NCBI GenBank assembly: GCA_031378845.1
Contig: JANNES010000001.1
Coordinates: forward strand, 99,635-163,634
Direction of reading: 5' to 3'
DNA from: JAJNPS01 sp031378845
GTDB taxonomy: Bacteria; Pseudomonadota; Alphaproteobacteria; Rhodobacterales; Rhodobacteraceae
Length of the DNA stretch: 64,000 nt
Shown: in pieces, positions 8,644 through 17,234 of the stretch
Layout of the letters: each line of letters starts with the position of its first letter
Position numbering within the stretch: position 1 is the first letter of the stretch
Notes under the pieces: generated by a model
What the model saw: the letters and a program-made list of their open reading frames with translations, nothing else
Told to the model about the DNA's origin: nothing
Databases searched by the model: none
Translations under genes and position numbers: made by a program

Positions 8644-10074
8644 TTGGATATGCCCCCACCCAGTGCGTCGGTTCTGTCGCGCAAATCTCACATTGTCGCG
8701 CGGCTGCGCAGCGTCTTGCCTGCCGACGCCGTCATCGAGGATATCACCGAGACGCGCGCCTATGAATGCGACGGACTGGCGGCGTACCGCTGCCCGCCGC
8801 TCGCCGTGGTGCTGCCGCGCACGACCGCCGAAGTGGCCGCAGCATTGCGCATCTGCTGGGAGGAAGGCGTGCCCGTCGTACCGCGCGGATCAGGCACGTC
8901 GTTGGCGGGCGGGGCGATGCCGACGGCCGATTGCGTGATCCTGGGTGTGGCGCGCATGAACGGTGTCCTTGAGACGGACTACGAGAACCGCTTTATTCGC
9001 GTCCAGTCCGGTCGTACGAACCTGAGCGTGACAGGTGCTGTCGAGGCGGAGGGGTTCTTCTACGCGCCCGACCCGTCCAGCCAGCTTGCCTGCGCCATCG
9101 CTGGAAACATCGCGATGAATTCCGGCGGGGCGCATTGCCTGAAATACGGCGTGACGACCAACAACCTCTTGGGGGTCACGCTGGTGCAGATGGACGGCAC
9201 CGTGATCGAGGTCGGCGGACCTTGGATGGATGCCGATGGTCTGGACCTTCTGGGCGTCATCTGCGGGTCCGAAGGGCAATTGGGCGTGGTGACCGAGGCC
9301 ACCTTGCGCATCCTGCCCAAGCCAGAGGGTGCACGGCCTGTGCTGATGGGATTTGACAGCAGCGAGGTCGCCGGGGCCTGTGTCAGTGCCATCATCAAGG
9401 CGGGTATCCTGCCGGTGGCCATCGAATTCATGGACCGCCTCTTGATCCGTGTTTGCGAGGACTTCGCCCATGCGGGATACCCCGACTGCGAGGCGCTCCT
9501 GATCATCGAGGTCGAGGGCAGCCCGGCCGAGATTGACGAACAACTGGCCCGCATCAAGGATATCGCGGTGGCCCATAACCCTGTCGCAATGCGCGAAAGT
9601 GCGTCCGAAGATGAGGCCAAGAAGATCTGGTTGGGCCGCAAGTCCGCGTTCAGCGCGATCGGGCGGATCTCGGACTACATGTGTCTGGATGGGACGATCC
9701 CGGTATCGAGCCTGCCTTACGTCTTGCGCCGCATCGCCGAGCTTGGGGCGGAATACGGGTTGGCCGTGGGCAACGTCTTTCATGCCGGAGACGGCAACAT
9801 GCACCCGCTGATCTTGTACGATGCAAACAAACCTGGCGATCTGGAGATCTGCGAGGCGCTGGGCGCCGAGATCCTCAAGCTTTGTGTTGAGGTCGGGGGG
9901 TGCCTGACCGGCGAACATGGCGTCGGCATCGAAAAGCGCGATCTGATGGGTGTGCAGTTCAGCGATGACGACATGGAGGCGCAGATGCGCGTCAAGGACG
10001 TCTTCGACCCCAAATGGCTGTTGAACCCGGCCAAGGTGTTTCCATTGGATCTAAGCCACAGCCGCCGTGCCTGA
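8644..10074 (+). CDS. glcD: Glycolate oxidase FAD-binding subunit GlcD
   Basis: FAD-linked subunit of glycolate oxidase, which converts glycolate to glyoxylate at the membrane; about 476 residues. The PCMH-type FAD domain shows PVVPRGSGTSLAGGA and the YAPDPSSQLACAIAGNIAMNSGG region. The C-terminal FAD-linked oxidase domain shows NVFHAGDGNMHPLILYDAN and GGCLTGEHGVGIEKR, near-identical in pattern to E. coli GlcD. I prefer the TTG at 8644 because AGGAAGGA (8628-8635) lies 8 nt upstream; the ATG at 8650 would give 474 residues and 14-nt spacing. The long open frame upstream of this start is not part of the gene. It is followed by glcE, a small membrane protein and glcF. Confidence 0.95.
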   Translation: MDMPPPSASVLSRKSHIVARLRSVLPADAVIEDITETRAYECDGLAAYRCPPLAVVLPRTTAEVAAALRICWEEGVPVVPRGSGTSLAGGAMPTADCVILGVARMNGVLETDYENRFIRVQSGRTNLSVTGAVEAEGFFYAPDPSSQLACAIAGNIAMNSGGAHCLKYGVTTNNLLGVTLVQMDGTVIEVGGPWMDADGLDLLGVICGSEGQLGVVTEATLRILPKPEGARPVLMGFDSSEVAGACVSAIIKAGILPVAIEFMDRLLIRVCEDFAHAGYPDCEALLIIEVEGSPAEIDEQLARIKDIAVAHNPVAMRESASEDEAKKIWLGRKSAFSAIGRISDYMCLDGTIPVSSLPYVLRRIAELGAEYGLAVGNVFHAGDGNMHPLILYDANKPGDLEICEALGAEILKLCVEVGGCLTGEHGVGIEKRDLMGVQFSDDDMEAQMRVKDVFDPKWLLNPAKVFPLDLSHSRRA

Positions 10075-10084
10075 CCCGACGCGC

Positions 10085-10110
10085 CGGGGACCGACTGCCC
10101 CGGGTCCCCG
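10085..10110 (+). other. GC-rich hairpin between glcD and glcE
   Basis: Arms CGGGGACC (10085-10092) and GGTCCCCG (10103-10110) form a perfect 8-bp stem with a 10-nt loop in the 65-bp gap between glcD and glcE. No T-tract follows, so it is more likely an mRNA-stability or partial-readthrough element than a full terminator. Function is inferred. Confidence 0.4.
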
Positions 10111-10139
10111 AGAGCATCCAACCAAAAAAAGGCGAGCCC

Positions 10140-11264
10140 TTGCGACCGTCAAGCGAACTTGAATTGGCCGAAATGATCCGGGGCGCGCGTCGCCCGCTGT
10201 TCATTCGTGGCGGTGGGACTCGCGTTGTCGCGCGCGCTGCAGGCGACATTCTGGAAACCGGCGGCCTGTCCGGCATCACGCTATACGAGCCGGGCGCGCT
10301 GACGCTTGTGGCGCAGGCGGGCACCCCCGTGGCGGACGTCGAGGCCGTGCTTGCCGCCGAAAACCAGCGTTTGGCGTTTGAAGTCCCCGACATGCGCGGC
10401 CTTTTGGGACGACACGGGACCTCGACCATCGGCGGGGTGGTTGCCGACAATGCCTCTGGTCCGCGTCGGGTGCAGGTTGGTGCGTGTCGTGACAGCCTGA
10501 TCGGTGTGCGGCTGGTTGATGGGCAAGGCATGGTGATCAAGAACGGTGGCCGCGTGATGAAGAATGTCACCGGCTACGATCTGGTTAAGCTGGTCGCGGG
10601 ATCGCGCGGAACTTTGGGCGTGCTGAGCGAAGTGTCGTTCAAACTGCAGGCCAAACCGGAGGCGGAGGCGACGCTGCGCGCCACCGGGCTTGTCCCGGCA
10701 GAGGCATTGACGGCGTTGCGGCGCGCGCTGGGGTCGCCCTATGATATCTCCGGGGCTGCGCATCTGGATGCGGCGAGTGCAGGAGGTGCATCGCAAACCT
10801 TGATCCGGATCGAAGGGCTGGCGGGGTCGGTGGCGTATCGCGCTGCGGAACTGACACGCCTGTTGGGTGATTGCGAGATCATCCACGGCCAGTTAAGCGC
10901 AGAGATCTGGCACCGCGTCCGTGATGTTGCACCATTTGTGGATCGGCCCGGTGCCGTTTGGCGATTGTCAGTCACGCCGTCCAAGGCGATGGAGGTCCCG
11001 TCGGCCCTGACAAAGGCGGGTGTTGCCCATGAGTCGATCTGGGACTGGGGCGGCGGGCGGCTCTGGTTGTTGGTGCAAGGCGCGGTGACGCCGCTGATCC
11101 GGGCCGCCGTGATCGGCATCGGACATGCCACACTGATCCGGCCAAATGCAGAGACGTTGCGCAAAGATGGTTTGGCGCAAGAGGCACCCGCCATCGCCAC
11201 ATTGACGGCGGGTCTGCGCGCGGCCTTTGATCCGCGCGGCATTTTGAACACCGCGGAGGCCTGA
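10140..11264 (+). CDS. glcE: Glycolate oxidase FAD-binding subunit GlcE
   Basis: Second flavoprotein-like subunit of glycolate oxidase, 374 residues. The PCMH FAD-binding fold shows RRPLFIRGGGTR near residues 19-30, GRHGTSTIGGVVADNASGPRR near 90-110 and GRVMKNVTGYDLVKLVAGSRGTLG near 138-161. The TTG at 10140 is chosen because the family usually starts with a short MRP.SE-type leader and AAGGCGAG lies just upstream. Longer in-frame extensions upstream would overlap glcD and are not conserved-looking. The order glcD-glcE-membrane protein-glcF implies co-expression and assembly into a GlcDEF complex. Confidence 0.93.
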   Translation: MRPSSELELAEMIRGARRPLFIRGGGTRVVARAAGDILETGGLSGITLYEPGALTLVAQAGTPVADVEAVLAAENQRLAFEVPDMRGLLGRHGTSTIGGVVADNASGPRRVQVGACRDSLIGVRLVDGQGMVIKNGGRVMKNVTGYDLVKLVAGSRGTLGVLSEVSFKLQAKPEAEATLRATGLVPAEALTALRRALGSPYDISGAAHLDAASAGGASQTLIRIEGLAGSVAYRAAELTRLLGDCEIIHGQLSAEIWHRVRDVAPFVDRPGAVWRLSVTPSKAMEVPSALTKAGVAHESIWDWGGGRLWLLVQGAVTPLIRAAVIGIGHATLIRPNAETLRKDGLAQEAPAIATLTAGLRAAFDPRGILNTAEA

Positions 11265-11270
11265 AACAGA

Positions 11271-11597
11271 ATGCAGCCGATATTCATCTTTGCTGCGGTC
11301 CCGCTGGCGGTTTTTCTGGTGCTCGTCGCGCTGCCGCGCGGCAGACCAGCCCTGATCGGCATCGGTGGCGCGGCGCTTGTCGCCATTGTGGGCACCGCTT
11401 TGATGGTCACCCTCGACGGGACGGGGTTTGGTGCGGCACTTGGCATGCTTGCCGGATCGGCAATCGCCCTTGCGGCAATCGCGCAGGCGCTGCGACAGGC
11501 GTTGGGTCCGGGGCGTCCGCGCTGGGTCTATCCGGTCATTGTGTTGGTGGCGCTGATCGCGGGCAGTTGGCCCCTCGTGCAGAGTTTGGGGGGCTAG
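11271..11597 (+). CDS. Small three-helix membrane protein inside the glycolate oxidase operon
   Basis: A 108-residue, strongly hydrophobic protein between glcE (6 bp upstream) and glcF (start abuts this stop). Three to four membrane helices are visible: IFIFAAVPLAVFLVLVALP, ALIGIGGAALVAIVGTALMV, the alanine-rich AALGMLAGSAIALAAIAQAL and WVYPVIVLVALIAGSWPLV. I do not recognise a named family. Position and spacing suggest it is made with GlcDEF; a role in anchoring the oxidase or linking it to the quinone pool is speculation. Confidence 0.8.
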   Translation: MQPIFIFAAVPLAVFLVLVALPRGRPALIGIGGAALVAIVGTALMVTLDGTGFGAALGMLAGSAIALAAIAQALRQALGPGRPRWVYPVIVLVALIAGSWPLVQSLGG

Positions 11598-12884
11598 GTG
11601 CAGACGAATTTCACCGAGGCGCAGCTTAGGGATCCAGGGTTGGCGCGGGCCAACGATGTCTTGCGCTCTTGTGTGCATTGCGGGTTCTGCACGGCGACCT
11701 GTCCGACCTATCAGGTGCTCGGGGACGAGCTCGACAGTCCGCGCGGCCGCATCTACCTGATCAAGGAAATGCTGGAGACCGGGCGTCCGGCGGACGAAAA
11801 GACCGTGCTGCATATCGACCGCTGTCTTTCGTGCCTTGCGTGCATGACGACATGCCCGTCGGGGGTGCACTACATGCATCTGGTGGACGAGGCGCGGAGC
11901 TACATAGAAAAAACCTATAAACGGCCGTTGATGGACCGGCTTTTGCGGTCAGTGCTGGCACATATCATACCCTATCCGACGCGGTTCAGGCTGGCCCTGC
12001 TGGGGGCCAAGATGGCGCGGCCATTTGCACGCCTGGTGCCCGATGCGCGGCTGCGCGCGATGCTTGCGATGGCCCCTGCGGTCATTCCAGCGGTCAGCCG
12101 CAACGACGCCCCGCAGACTTTCCCCGCCAAGGGTGCGCCGCGGATGCGCGTGGCGCTGATGACCGGCTGCGCGCAAAAGGCGCTGAACACCGATATCAAT
12201 GATGCCACGATCCGGCTCTTGACGCGGCTCGGTGTCGAGGTGGTCGTGGCCAAAGGCCAAGGCTGTTGTGGTGCGTTGACCCACCACATGGGCAAGACCG
12301 ATCTCGCCCATGCCTCAGCGGCTGCCAACATCCGTGCGTTCATGGCCGAAACGGCGCAAGGCGGGCTTGACGGGATCATCATCAACACCTCGGGCTGCGG
12401 GACCACGGTCAAGGATTACGGCCACATGTTCCGTGCCGATCCGCTGGCGGCCGACGCTGCGACAGTGGCGGGACTTGTGATGGATGTCAGCGAGGTGCTG
12501 GTCAAGCTTGGCTTGCCGCAAGGTGCGCCCAAGGGTTTGCGCGTCGCCTATCACGCGGCGTGTTCGTTGCAGCATGGCCAGCAGATCAAATCCGCACCCA
12601 AAGACCTGTTGCGCCGCGTCGGGTTCGAGGTGGTGGAACCCGCTGACAGTCACCTTTGCTGCGGATCTGCCGGGACCTATAACCTGTTGCAGCCGGCGAT
12701 CTCTGGTCAACTCAAGGCCCGCAAAGTGGAGACGCTTGAAGCCCGCAAGCCCGACCTTATCGCGGCCGGCAATATCGGCTGCATGATGCAAATCGGATCG
12801 GGCACAACTGTGCCAATCGTGCATACGGTCGAGCTGCTGGATTGGGCTACGGGCGGTCCACGTCCGCGCGCGCTGGACAGATAG
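11598..12884 (+). CDS. glcF: Glycolate oxidase iron-sulfur subunit GlcF
   Basis: A 428-residue Fe-S subunit that passes electrons from GlcD/GlcE onward. Two [4Fe-4S] motifs of the CxxCxxCxxxC type are visible: C25, C28, C31, C35 (CVHCGFCTATC) and C76, C79, C82, C86 (CLSCLACMTTC). Two CCG domains of the heterodisulfide-reductase type follow, with GQGCCGALTHH and HLCCGSAGTY. The GTG start immediately follows the TAG of the small membrane protein. It ends the glc operon; the next gene starts 63 bp later with its own Shine-Dalgarno sequence. Confidence 0.95.
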   Translation: MQTNFTEAQLRDPGLARANDVLRSCVHCGFCTATCPTYQVLGDELDSPRGRIYLIKEMLETGRPADEKTVLHIDRCLSCLACMTTCPSGVHYMHLVDEARSYIEKTYKRPLMDRLLRSVLAHIIPYPTRFRLALLGAKMARPFARLVPDARLRAMLAMAPAVIPAVSRNDAPQTFPAKGAPRMRVALMTGCAQKALNTDINDATIRLLTRLGVEVVVAKGQGCCGALTHHMGKTDLAHASAAANIRAFMAETAQGGLDGIIINTSGCGTTVKDYGHMFRADPLAADAATVAGLVMDVSEVLVKLGLPQGAPKGLRVAYHAACSLQHGQQIKSAPKDLLRRVGFEVVEPADSHLCCGSAGTYNLLQPAISGQLKARKVETLEARKPDLIAAGNIGCMMQIGSGTTVPIVHTVELLDWATGGPRPRALDR

Positions 12885-12947
12885 GTCTGTTTGCCGCAAA
12901 TCTGCCGTAGTCCGGCGCTAGCAGCGCAGGGCCTGCTTGGAGGACCC

Positions 12948-13766
12948 ATGTTCCGTTTCGAGATTCTCTTGTCGGTGTTGTTGATTGCGGGTCCTGCCGT
13001 CGCCCAAGACGCAAAGATCGAGGACGACACGCCGCTTGTCGCGTTGCAGACCACCGATGCAGGGCGAGGATGGGCGGCGGTCGGCAAGCTGATGCTGGGC
13101 ACGCGCGGATTTTGCACGGGCGCGCTGATCGCGCCGCAACTGGTGTTGACGGCGGCGCATTGTCTTTTTGACAAGGAAACCGGTGCCCGCATTGATGCCG
13201 ACGAGATCGAGTTTCGTGCCGGTTGGCGAAATGGGCGAGCAGAAGCTTACCGTGGTGTGCGCCGCGCGCTGGCGCATCCGGAATATGTCTATGGCGGCCA
13301 CGAGCCCGTTGACCGTGTCGGCTACGATCTGGCCCTGCTGGAGCTGGATCAGCCGATCCGCCTTCCGTCGATCCAGCCGTTTGAGATGGAGACGCGTCCC
13401 AATGAGGGCGAGGCCGTCGGTATCGTGAGCTATGCCGAGGGCCGCGCCGATGCGCCCTCTCTTCAGGAAGTCTGCCACGTCCTGACGCGGCGGCCTGATG
13501 TGCTGGTGCTGTCATGCAATATCGACTTTGGCTCTTCGGGTGCACCGGTCTTTACCTTGCGCGATGGTGTGGCGCGGGTGGTGTCGGTCATCTCTGCCAA
13601 GGCCGAACTCGATGGGCAAAAGGTTGCCCTGGCGGTCCCGCTGGAGGAGCCTCTCGCAGATCTGCGCGCGGAAATGGCGGCCGGAACGGGTGCGCTGCGT
13701 TCGCCGACAGCCGGCGTGCGGATCCTTTCAGGCGGCGCTGGTGGCGCCAAATTCGTGAAGCCATGA
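12948..13766 (+). CDS. Exported trypsin-like serine protease (first of a coupled pair)
   Basis: A 272-residue S1-family serine protease with a signal peptide ending near AVAQ20. The catalytic triad is intact by motif: H71 in LTAAHC, D127 in GYDLALLEL and S197 in DFGSSGAP. The ATG at 12948 follows GGAGGA with good spacing; the in-frame extension upstream is not used. Its stop overlaps the ATG of a paralogous protease by 4 nt (ATGA), giving a translationally coupled tandem duplicate. Both proteins end in FVKP. It is likely secreted or periplasmic; substrate unknown. The glc operon upstream is probably unrelated. Confidence 0.9.
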   Translation: MFRFEILLSVLLIAGPAVAQDAKIEDDTPLVALQTTDAGRGWAAVGKLMLGTRGFCTGALIAPQLVLTAAHCLFDKETGARIDADEIEFRAGWRNGRAEAYRGVRRALAHPEYVYGGHEPVDRVGYDLALLELDQPIRLPSIQPFEMETRPNEGEAVGIVSYAEGRADAPSLQEVCHVLTRRPDVLVLSCNIDFGSSGAPVFTLRDGVARVVSVISAKAELDGQKVALAVPLEEPLADLRAEMAAGTGALRSPTAGVRILSGGAGGAKFVKP

Positions 13767-14599
13767 CGGTGCGTGGTATCATCGTTGCGGCCATGCTGGC
13801 TTATGGGCTTGCGATCCCGGGCGCTGTCTTGGCACAAGAGAACACCGGCTTGAATGAACTTACGCGCCGCGACCAGCTGTTTGGCTGGGAGGCCGTGGGC
13901 CGCATCGATATCGAGAATGGCGGATTTTGTACCGGTGCGCTGATTGCCACCGACCTTGTGCTTACGGCGGCGCATTGCGTGTTTGGGCCTGACGGCAAAC
14001 CCATTGATGCCGGACGCATGACCTTTCGGGCTGGTCTTGCCGATGACAAAGCCATTGCCGAAGTGCGGGTGGCACGGACGGTCGTGCATCCGGACTACCG
14101 GGTGGTCAAGGAGATGACGGCAGCGCTGGTACGTCTGGACGTGGCACTGCTGCAACTGGAGACGGCGATTCCTGCCGCCACCGCCGCACCCTTTGCCGTC
14201 GAAAGTCCCGGCAACGGTGATGAGGTCAGCGTCGTCTCTTATGCCGAGGGCCGCGAAGACGCGTTGTCATGGCAAAAAGTCTGCGCCGTGCTTGGCAAGC
14301 AGGATGGGCTCATCGCCGTCGATTGTGACGTCACGTTCGGTGCGTCCGGTGCGCCCGTGCTTGACCGGTCATTCGGACGCGCGCGGATTGTCTCGATCAT
14401 CTCTGGTGGTTACCGCGAAAAGGATGAAACCGTGGCCTTCGGGATGGAGTTGCCAAAGCTCGTCTCGGAACTCAAGGCATTGCTGCGGCAAGGAAAAGCG
14501 CTGAGCCAGTCAGCATCGGTCACGACCAAACCCGCCATCCGCCGCATCGGTGCAGGCAATAGCAGCCGTGACATCGGCGCGCGATTCGTCAAGCCGTGA
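13763..14599 (+). CDS. Exported trypsin-like serine protease (second of a coupled pair)
   Basis: A 278-residue S1-family protease, paralogue of the gene just upstream. A signal peptide ends near AVLAQ25. The triad H71 (LTAAHC), D126 (RLDVALLQLE) and S195 (TFGASGAP) is present, and VVSYAEGRED matches IVSYAEGRAD in the first copy, so the two arose by duplication. The ATG overlaps the preceding TGA (ATGA). The C-terminus again reads GARFVKP. Either the pair act on related substrates or one processes the other; the sequence cannot decide. The gene is followed by the heat-shock promoter region of hsp20. Confidence 0.9.
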   Translation: MTVRGIIVAAMLAYGLAIPGAVLAQENTGLNELTRRDQLFGWEAVGRIDIENGGFCTGALIATDLVLTAAHCVFGPDGKPIDAGRMTFRAGLADDKAIAEVRVARTVVHPDYRVVKEMTAALVRLDVALLQLETAIPAATAAPFAVESPGNGDEVSVVSYAEGREDALSWQKVCAVLGKQDGLIAVDCDVTFGASGAPVLDRSFGRARIVSIISGGYREKDETVAFGMELPKLVSELKALLRQGKALSQSASVTTKPAIRRIGAGNSSRDIGARFVKP

Positions 14600-14611
14600 T
14601 CCGTGCAGGGT

Positions 14612-14640
14612 CTTGAAACCGCGACCATGATTTCCCAAAT
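14612..14640 (+). promoter_or_regulatory. Candidate sigma-32 (RpoH) promoter of hsp20
   Basis: CTTGAAA at 14612-14618 matches the sigma-32 -35 consensus, and CCCAAAT at 14634-14640 resembles its -10 element, with a 15-nt gap within the known range. It lies 93 bp upstream of the Hsp20 ATG, so the transcript would carry an untranslated leader of roughly 85 nt. Confidence 0.6.
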
Positions 14641-14679
14641 GGGACTGATCCGGGTGCCATGATGGGCCCGGTAGAACTT

Positions 14680-14702
14680 GCTTGGCCCGAGATCGGGCAA
14701 GC
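14680..14702 (+). other. Leader hairpin upstream of hsp20
   Basis: GCTTG-G-CCCG pairs with CGGGCAAGC around an AGAT loop, with one bulged G, inside the presumed 5' leader of the hsp20 mRNA. Such leaders of alphaproteobacterial small heat-shock genes are often ROSE-type RNA thermometers. A TTGCT at 14678-14682 could in principle pair with the AGGAGG Shine-Dalgarno sequence at 14721-14726. The hairpin itself does not cover the Shine-Dalgarno sequence, so a thermometer is only a possibility. Confidence 0.3.
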
Positions 14703-14732
14703 GCCTTACACATCGCTTTCAGGAGGATGACT

Positions 14733-15212
14733 ATGCGTAGTTTTGACCTTGCACCGCTGTACCGTGCAACCGTGGGCTTTGACCGGATTGCGGACCTTAT
14801 GGACCGCGCGCTGACCAGCGACGTCGCCGCCCCGACCTACCCGCCCTACAACATTGAGAAACTTGCCGATGACGGATACCGCATTTCCGTCGCGGTGGCC
14901 GGCTTTGCCCCGGACGAACTGAGCGTCGAAGTGCGCGACGGCACGTTGGTCGTGACCGCCCGCAAGACGCCCGAGGCTTCTGACCGTGTGTTCCTGCATC
15001 GCGGCATCGCGACGCGCGCCTTTGAGCGCCGTTTTACGCTCGCCGACCATGTGCGTGTCACCGGTGCCACCCATGAGCATGGGATGCTCCACATCGACCT
15101 CGTCCGCGAAACCCCCGAGGCGCTGAAACCCCGCCGGATCGAGATCGCCCGCGGGTCAGATTTCGAAGCCAAGGCCGTCGAGAACAAAACCGTCGAGGCA
15201 GCCGTCAACTGA
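14733..15212 (+). CDS. Hsp20 family small heat-shock protein
   Basis: A 159-residue alpha-crystallin-type chaperone. The domain covers about residues 30-140, with YRISVAVAGFAPDELSVEV, GTLVVTARK and AFERRFTLADHV. The C-terminal IEI tripeptide (RRIEIAR) is the oligomerisation motif. The ATG at 14733 is chosen because AGGAGG at 14721-14726 is 6 nt away; the ATG at 14727 is too close. A sigma-32-like promoter, a leader hairpin and a downstream intrinsic terminator suggest a single-gene heat-inducible unit. It is of the IbpA/HspH type common in this family. Confidence 0.93.
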   Translation: MRSFDLAPLYRATVGFDRIADLMDRALTSDVAAPTYPPYNIEKLADDGYRISVAVAGFAPDELSVEVRDGTLVVTARKTPEASDRVFLHRGIATRAFERRFTLADHVRVTGATHEHGMLHIDLVRETPEALKPRRIEIARGSDFEAKAVENKTVEAAVN

Positions 15213-15235
15213 ACTGGAAGATGAGGTAAATCGAG

Positions 15236-15265
15236 GGGCGCGTCTGTAGATTGGCGCGCCCTTTT
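15236..15265 (+). terminator. Rho-independent terminator after hsp20
   Basis: GGGCGCG (15236-15242) pairs with CGCGCCC (15255-15261) across a 12-nt loop and is followed directly by TTTT, 24 nt after the Hsp20 stop. The convergent small gene ends just downstream. Confidence 0.75.
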
Positions 15266-15274
15266 CAAATTCGT

Positions 15275-15454
15275 TCATCCGTGACGCCGGACTGGCCAGA
15301 ACACCCATCCAATGCCCCGATCGACCCAGGACTGCCGGTCATTAAGGACCGGCTTCTGTACCTTGCAGAAACGCGCGAAGTATTCCGCGTCGCTCTTGGG
15401 ACTGGCGATCAGCTTGCCTTGGTCGAGAGACAGGATCGAGTTGACGGACAGCAT
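15275..15454 (-). CDS. Small hypothetical protein
   Basis: A 59-residue basic protein of unknown function. The ATG at 15454 is chosen over one at 15496 because AGAGGAG lies 7 nt upstream of it. No signal peptide or membrane helix is seen; the C-terminus is rich in Trp and Arg (RGIGWVFWPVRR). It is transcribed toward hsp20 and ends next to the hsp20 terminator. The good Shine-Dalgarno sequence is the main support; I do not recognise a family. Confidence 0.5.
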   Translation of the reverse strand: MLSVNSILSLDQGKLIASPKSDAEYFARFCKVQKPVLNDRQSWVDRGIGWVFWPVRRHG

Positions 15455-15581
15455 GGTCTGGCTCCTCTTGGGTGCAGTCGGTTTCGGATGCTTCATGAGG
15501 ATCAGAGTGCCGCAAACCCGTGCTTCATGTCCTTTAGCGGGCCATTAATCGTTCTTAAATCTTGCAAGTTCCGTGCAGCGA

Positions 15582-17105
15582 TCAGGCTTCCTGCAACCCC
15601 GCCAGCCGCAGCCCGTCCAGAATGGCGGCGCAGCGGGAGGGGTCCTTTTGCGGCTGACCGGCCCAGATGCTGGCAATGCTGACCCCGGGGGCGAGTTTGC
15701 GGAATTCGGCGAGAAACTTTCGCGCTTCGTCCATCCGGCCAAGCTGCGCATTGGCCGCGATCAGCATCCAGTAGGTGCATTGAAAATTCGGTCTCAGCGT
15801 CAGCGAGCGGGCGGCCCAGACGAGGGCTTCAGGGTAATTGCCGAGGACCATCTGACAATGCGCGATTCCGGTCAGTGATATATGCGCATCCGGATCGCGG
15901 GGACTGAGCCGGATCGCCCGATGGAAACAGGCCAGCGCGTCCTCAATATTCCCGCAATGCAGATGGGCGATGCCCGCCCGGCTGACAACCAGCAGGTCGT
16001 TGGGGTTGGCTTCTACCGCTGACACGATGGCTACCAACGCCAGGTCATAGTCCTTGGCGTTGTGGAGCAGGGCCATACTGCAATGGGCAATCACTGTTGC
16101 ATCCCCCGCCGCGTGCTCAAGGCCCCGACGCGCCAGCCTGGCGCATATCTGCCTGTCGTCGGGGCCGATCGGTGGAATGGCGCTGATGCTTCGTTGGCCG
16201 ATCGCATGAGCAGCAAGGGCCAAGAATACAGGATTGTCCGGCTCCAGCACCAATGCTTCGGTCAACAGCTCATAGGCGCTCGCATTGTCCTCAGCGGTCC
16301 ATGTGTAAAGCCTTGGCAGCGCCCGCAGATACAGATCATAGGCGGCGATGCTGCCCGGTCGTTCCCGGCGCGAACGCTCAAGTTCGGCCTTCTGGAGATG
16401 CGGCTCGACCACGGACGCCACGCTTTCGGTAATGCGGTCCTGAAAATCGAACACATCTTCGATCGCACCGTCGAACTGCTCGGCCCAGATGTGCTGGCCG
16501 TTTTCGCATTCGACCAGTTGCGCCGAGATTCGCAACAAGTCGCCCGCCCGCCGGATGCTGCCTTCCAGCACATAGCGCACCCCCAGATCCTGGCCGACCT
16601 GACGGACGTCGACGGCCTGGCCCTTGTAGGTAAAGCTGGAATTGCGCGCGATCACGGCGAAAGATTTGAAACGCGACAGTGCGGTGATGATGTCCTCGAC
16701 CACACCATCGGCGAAATAGTCCTGTGCGGCGTCTTCGCTTAGATTTACGAATGGCAGCACCGCAAGCGCCGGCTTCAGGGTTTCGCGGGCCTCGGACGGG
16801 GGGGCTTGCTGCAACACCAGCCGATAGCCGACGCGCGGCACCGTCACGATCCAGTCCAGTCCTTGGGGACCGAGCCCCAGCAGTTTACGCAGTCCGGCGA
16901 CCTGCACTGTCAAATTGCCCTCCTCGACCGCCTGATTTGGCCAAGCTGCCGCCATGAGGTCGGATTTGCTGACAGTCTGGCCAGCCGATTTCAGGAATTC
17001 GACCAGAAGGGCACACGCGCGCGTGCCAATTTCAGTCGACTGACCGTCGCAGGTGAGGGTGCGGCGGTCTGGGTCCAAAAGATAAGGTCCGAAACTGTAG
17101 GACAT
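15582..17105 (-). CDS. Winged-helix (OmpR/CadC-type) regulator with TPR repeats
   Basis: A 507-residue protein. Residues 1-100 form an OmpR/PhoB-type winged helix (FGPYLLDPDRRTL, VSKSDLMAAAWPN, VPRVGYRLV). From about 115, PALAVLPFVNLSED through GVRYVLEGSIRRAGDLLRISAQLVECENGQHIWAEQFDG is the segment usual in CadC-like and adenylate-cyclase-associated regulators. The C-terminal half consists of tetratricopeptide repeats (NIEDALACFHRAIRLSPRDPDAHISL). Unlike CadC there is no clear transmembrane helix, so it is probably cytoplasmic. The target is unknown; it may act on itself or on the ECF/VWA genes upstream. Confidence 0.88.
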   Translation of the reverse strand: MSYSFGPYLLDPDRRTLTCDGQSTEIGTRACALLVEFLKSAGQTVSKSDLMAAAWPNQAVEEGNLTVQVAGLRKLLGLGPQGLDWIVTVPRVGYRLVLQQAPPSEARETLKPALAVLPFVNLSEDAAQDYFADGVVEDIITALSRFKSFAVIARNSSFTYKGQAVDVRQVGQDLGVRYVLEGSIRRAGDLLRISAQLVECENGQHIWAEQFDGAIEDVFDFQDRITESVASVVEPHLQKAELERSRRERPGSIAAYDLYLRALPRLYTWTAEDNASAYELLTEALVLEPDNPVFLALAAHAIGQRSISAIPPIGPDDRQICARLARRGLEHAAGDATVIAHCSMALLHNAKDYDLALVAIVSAVEANPNDLLVVSRAGIAHLHCGNIEDALACFHRAIRLSPRDPDAHISLTGIAHCQMVLGNYPEALVWAARSLTLRPNFQCTYWMLIAANAQLGRMDEARKFLAEFRKLAPGVSIASIWAGQPQKDPSRCAAILDGLRLAGLQEA

Positions 17106-17234
17106 AACCTCAGACTATCTTGGGGGGACAAGAATGCAAGAAAAGCCAAGGTGCTATTCGCACCTTGGCCACGCTGCGCGCATTGAACTCACCGCGCAAA
17201 GGCCTGAGCGGCCCTTCGGCGGCGGGACGTCGAT

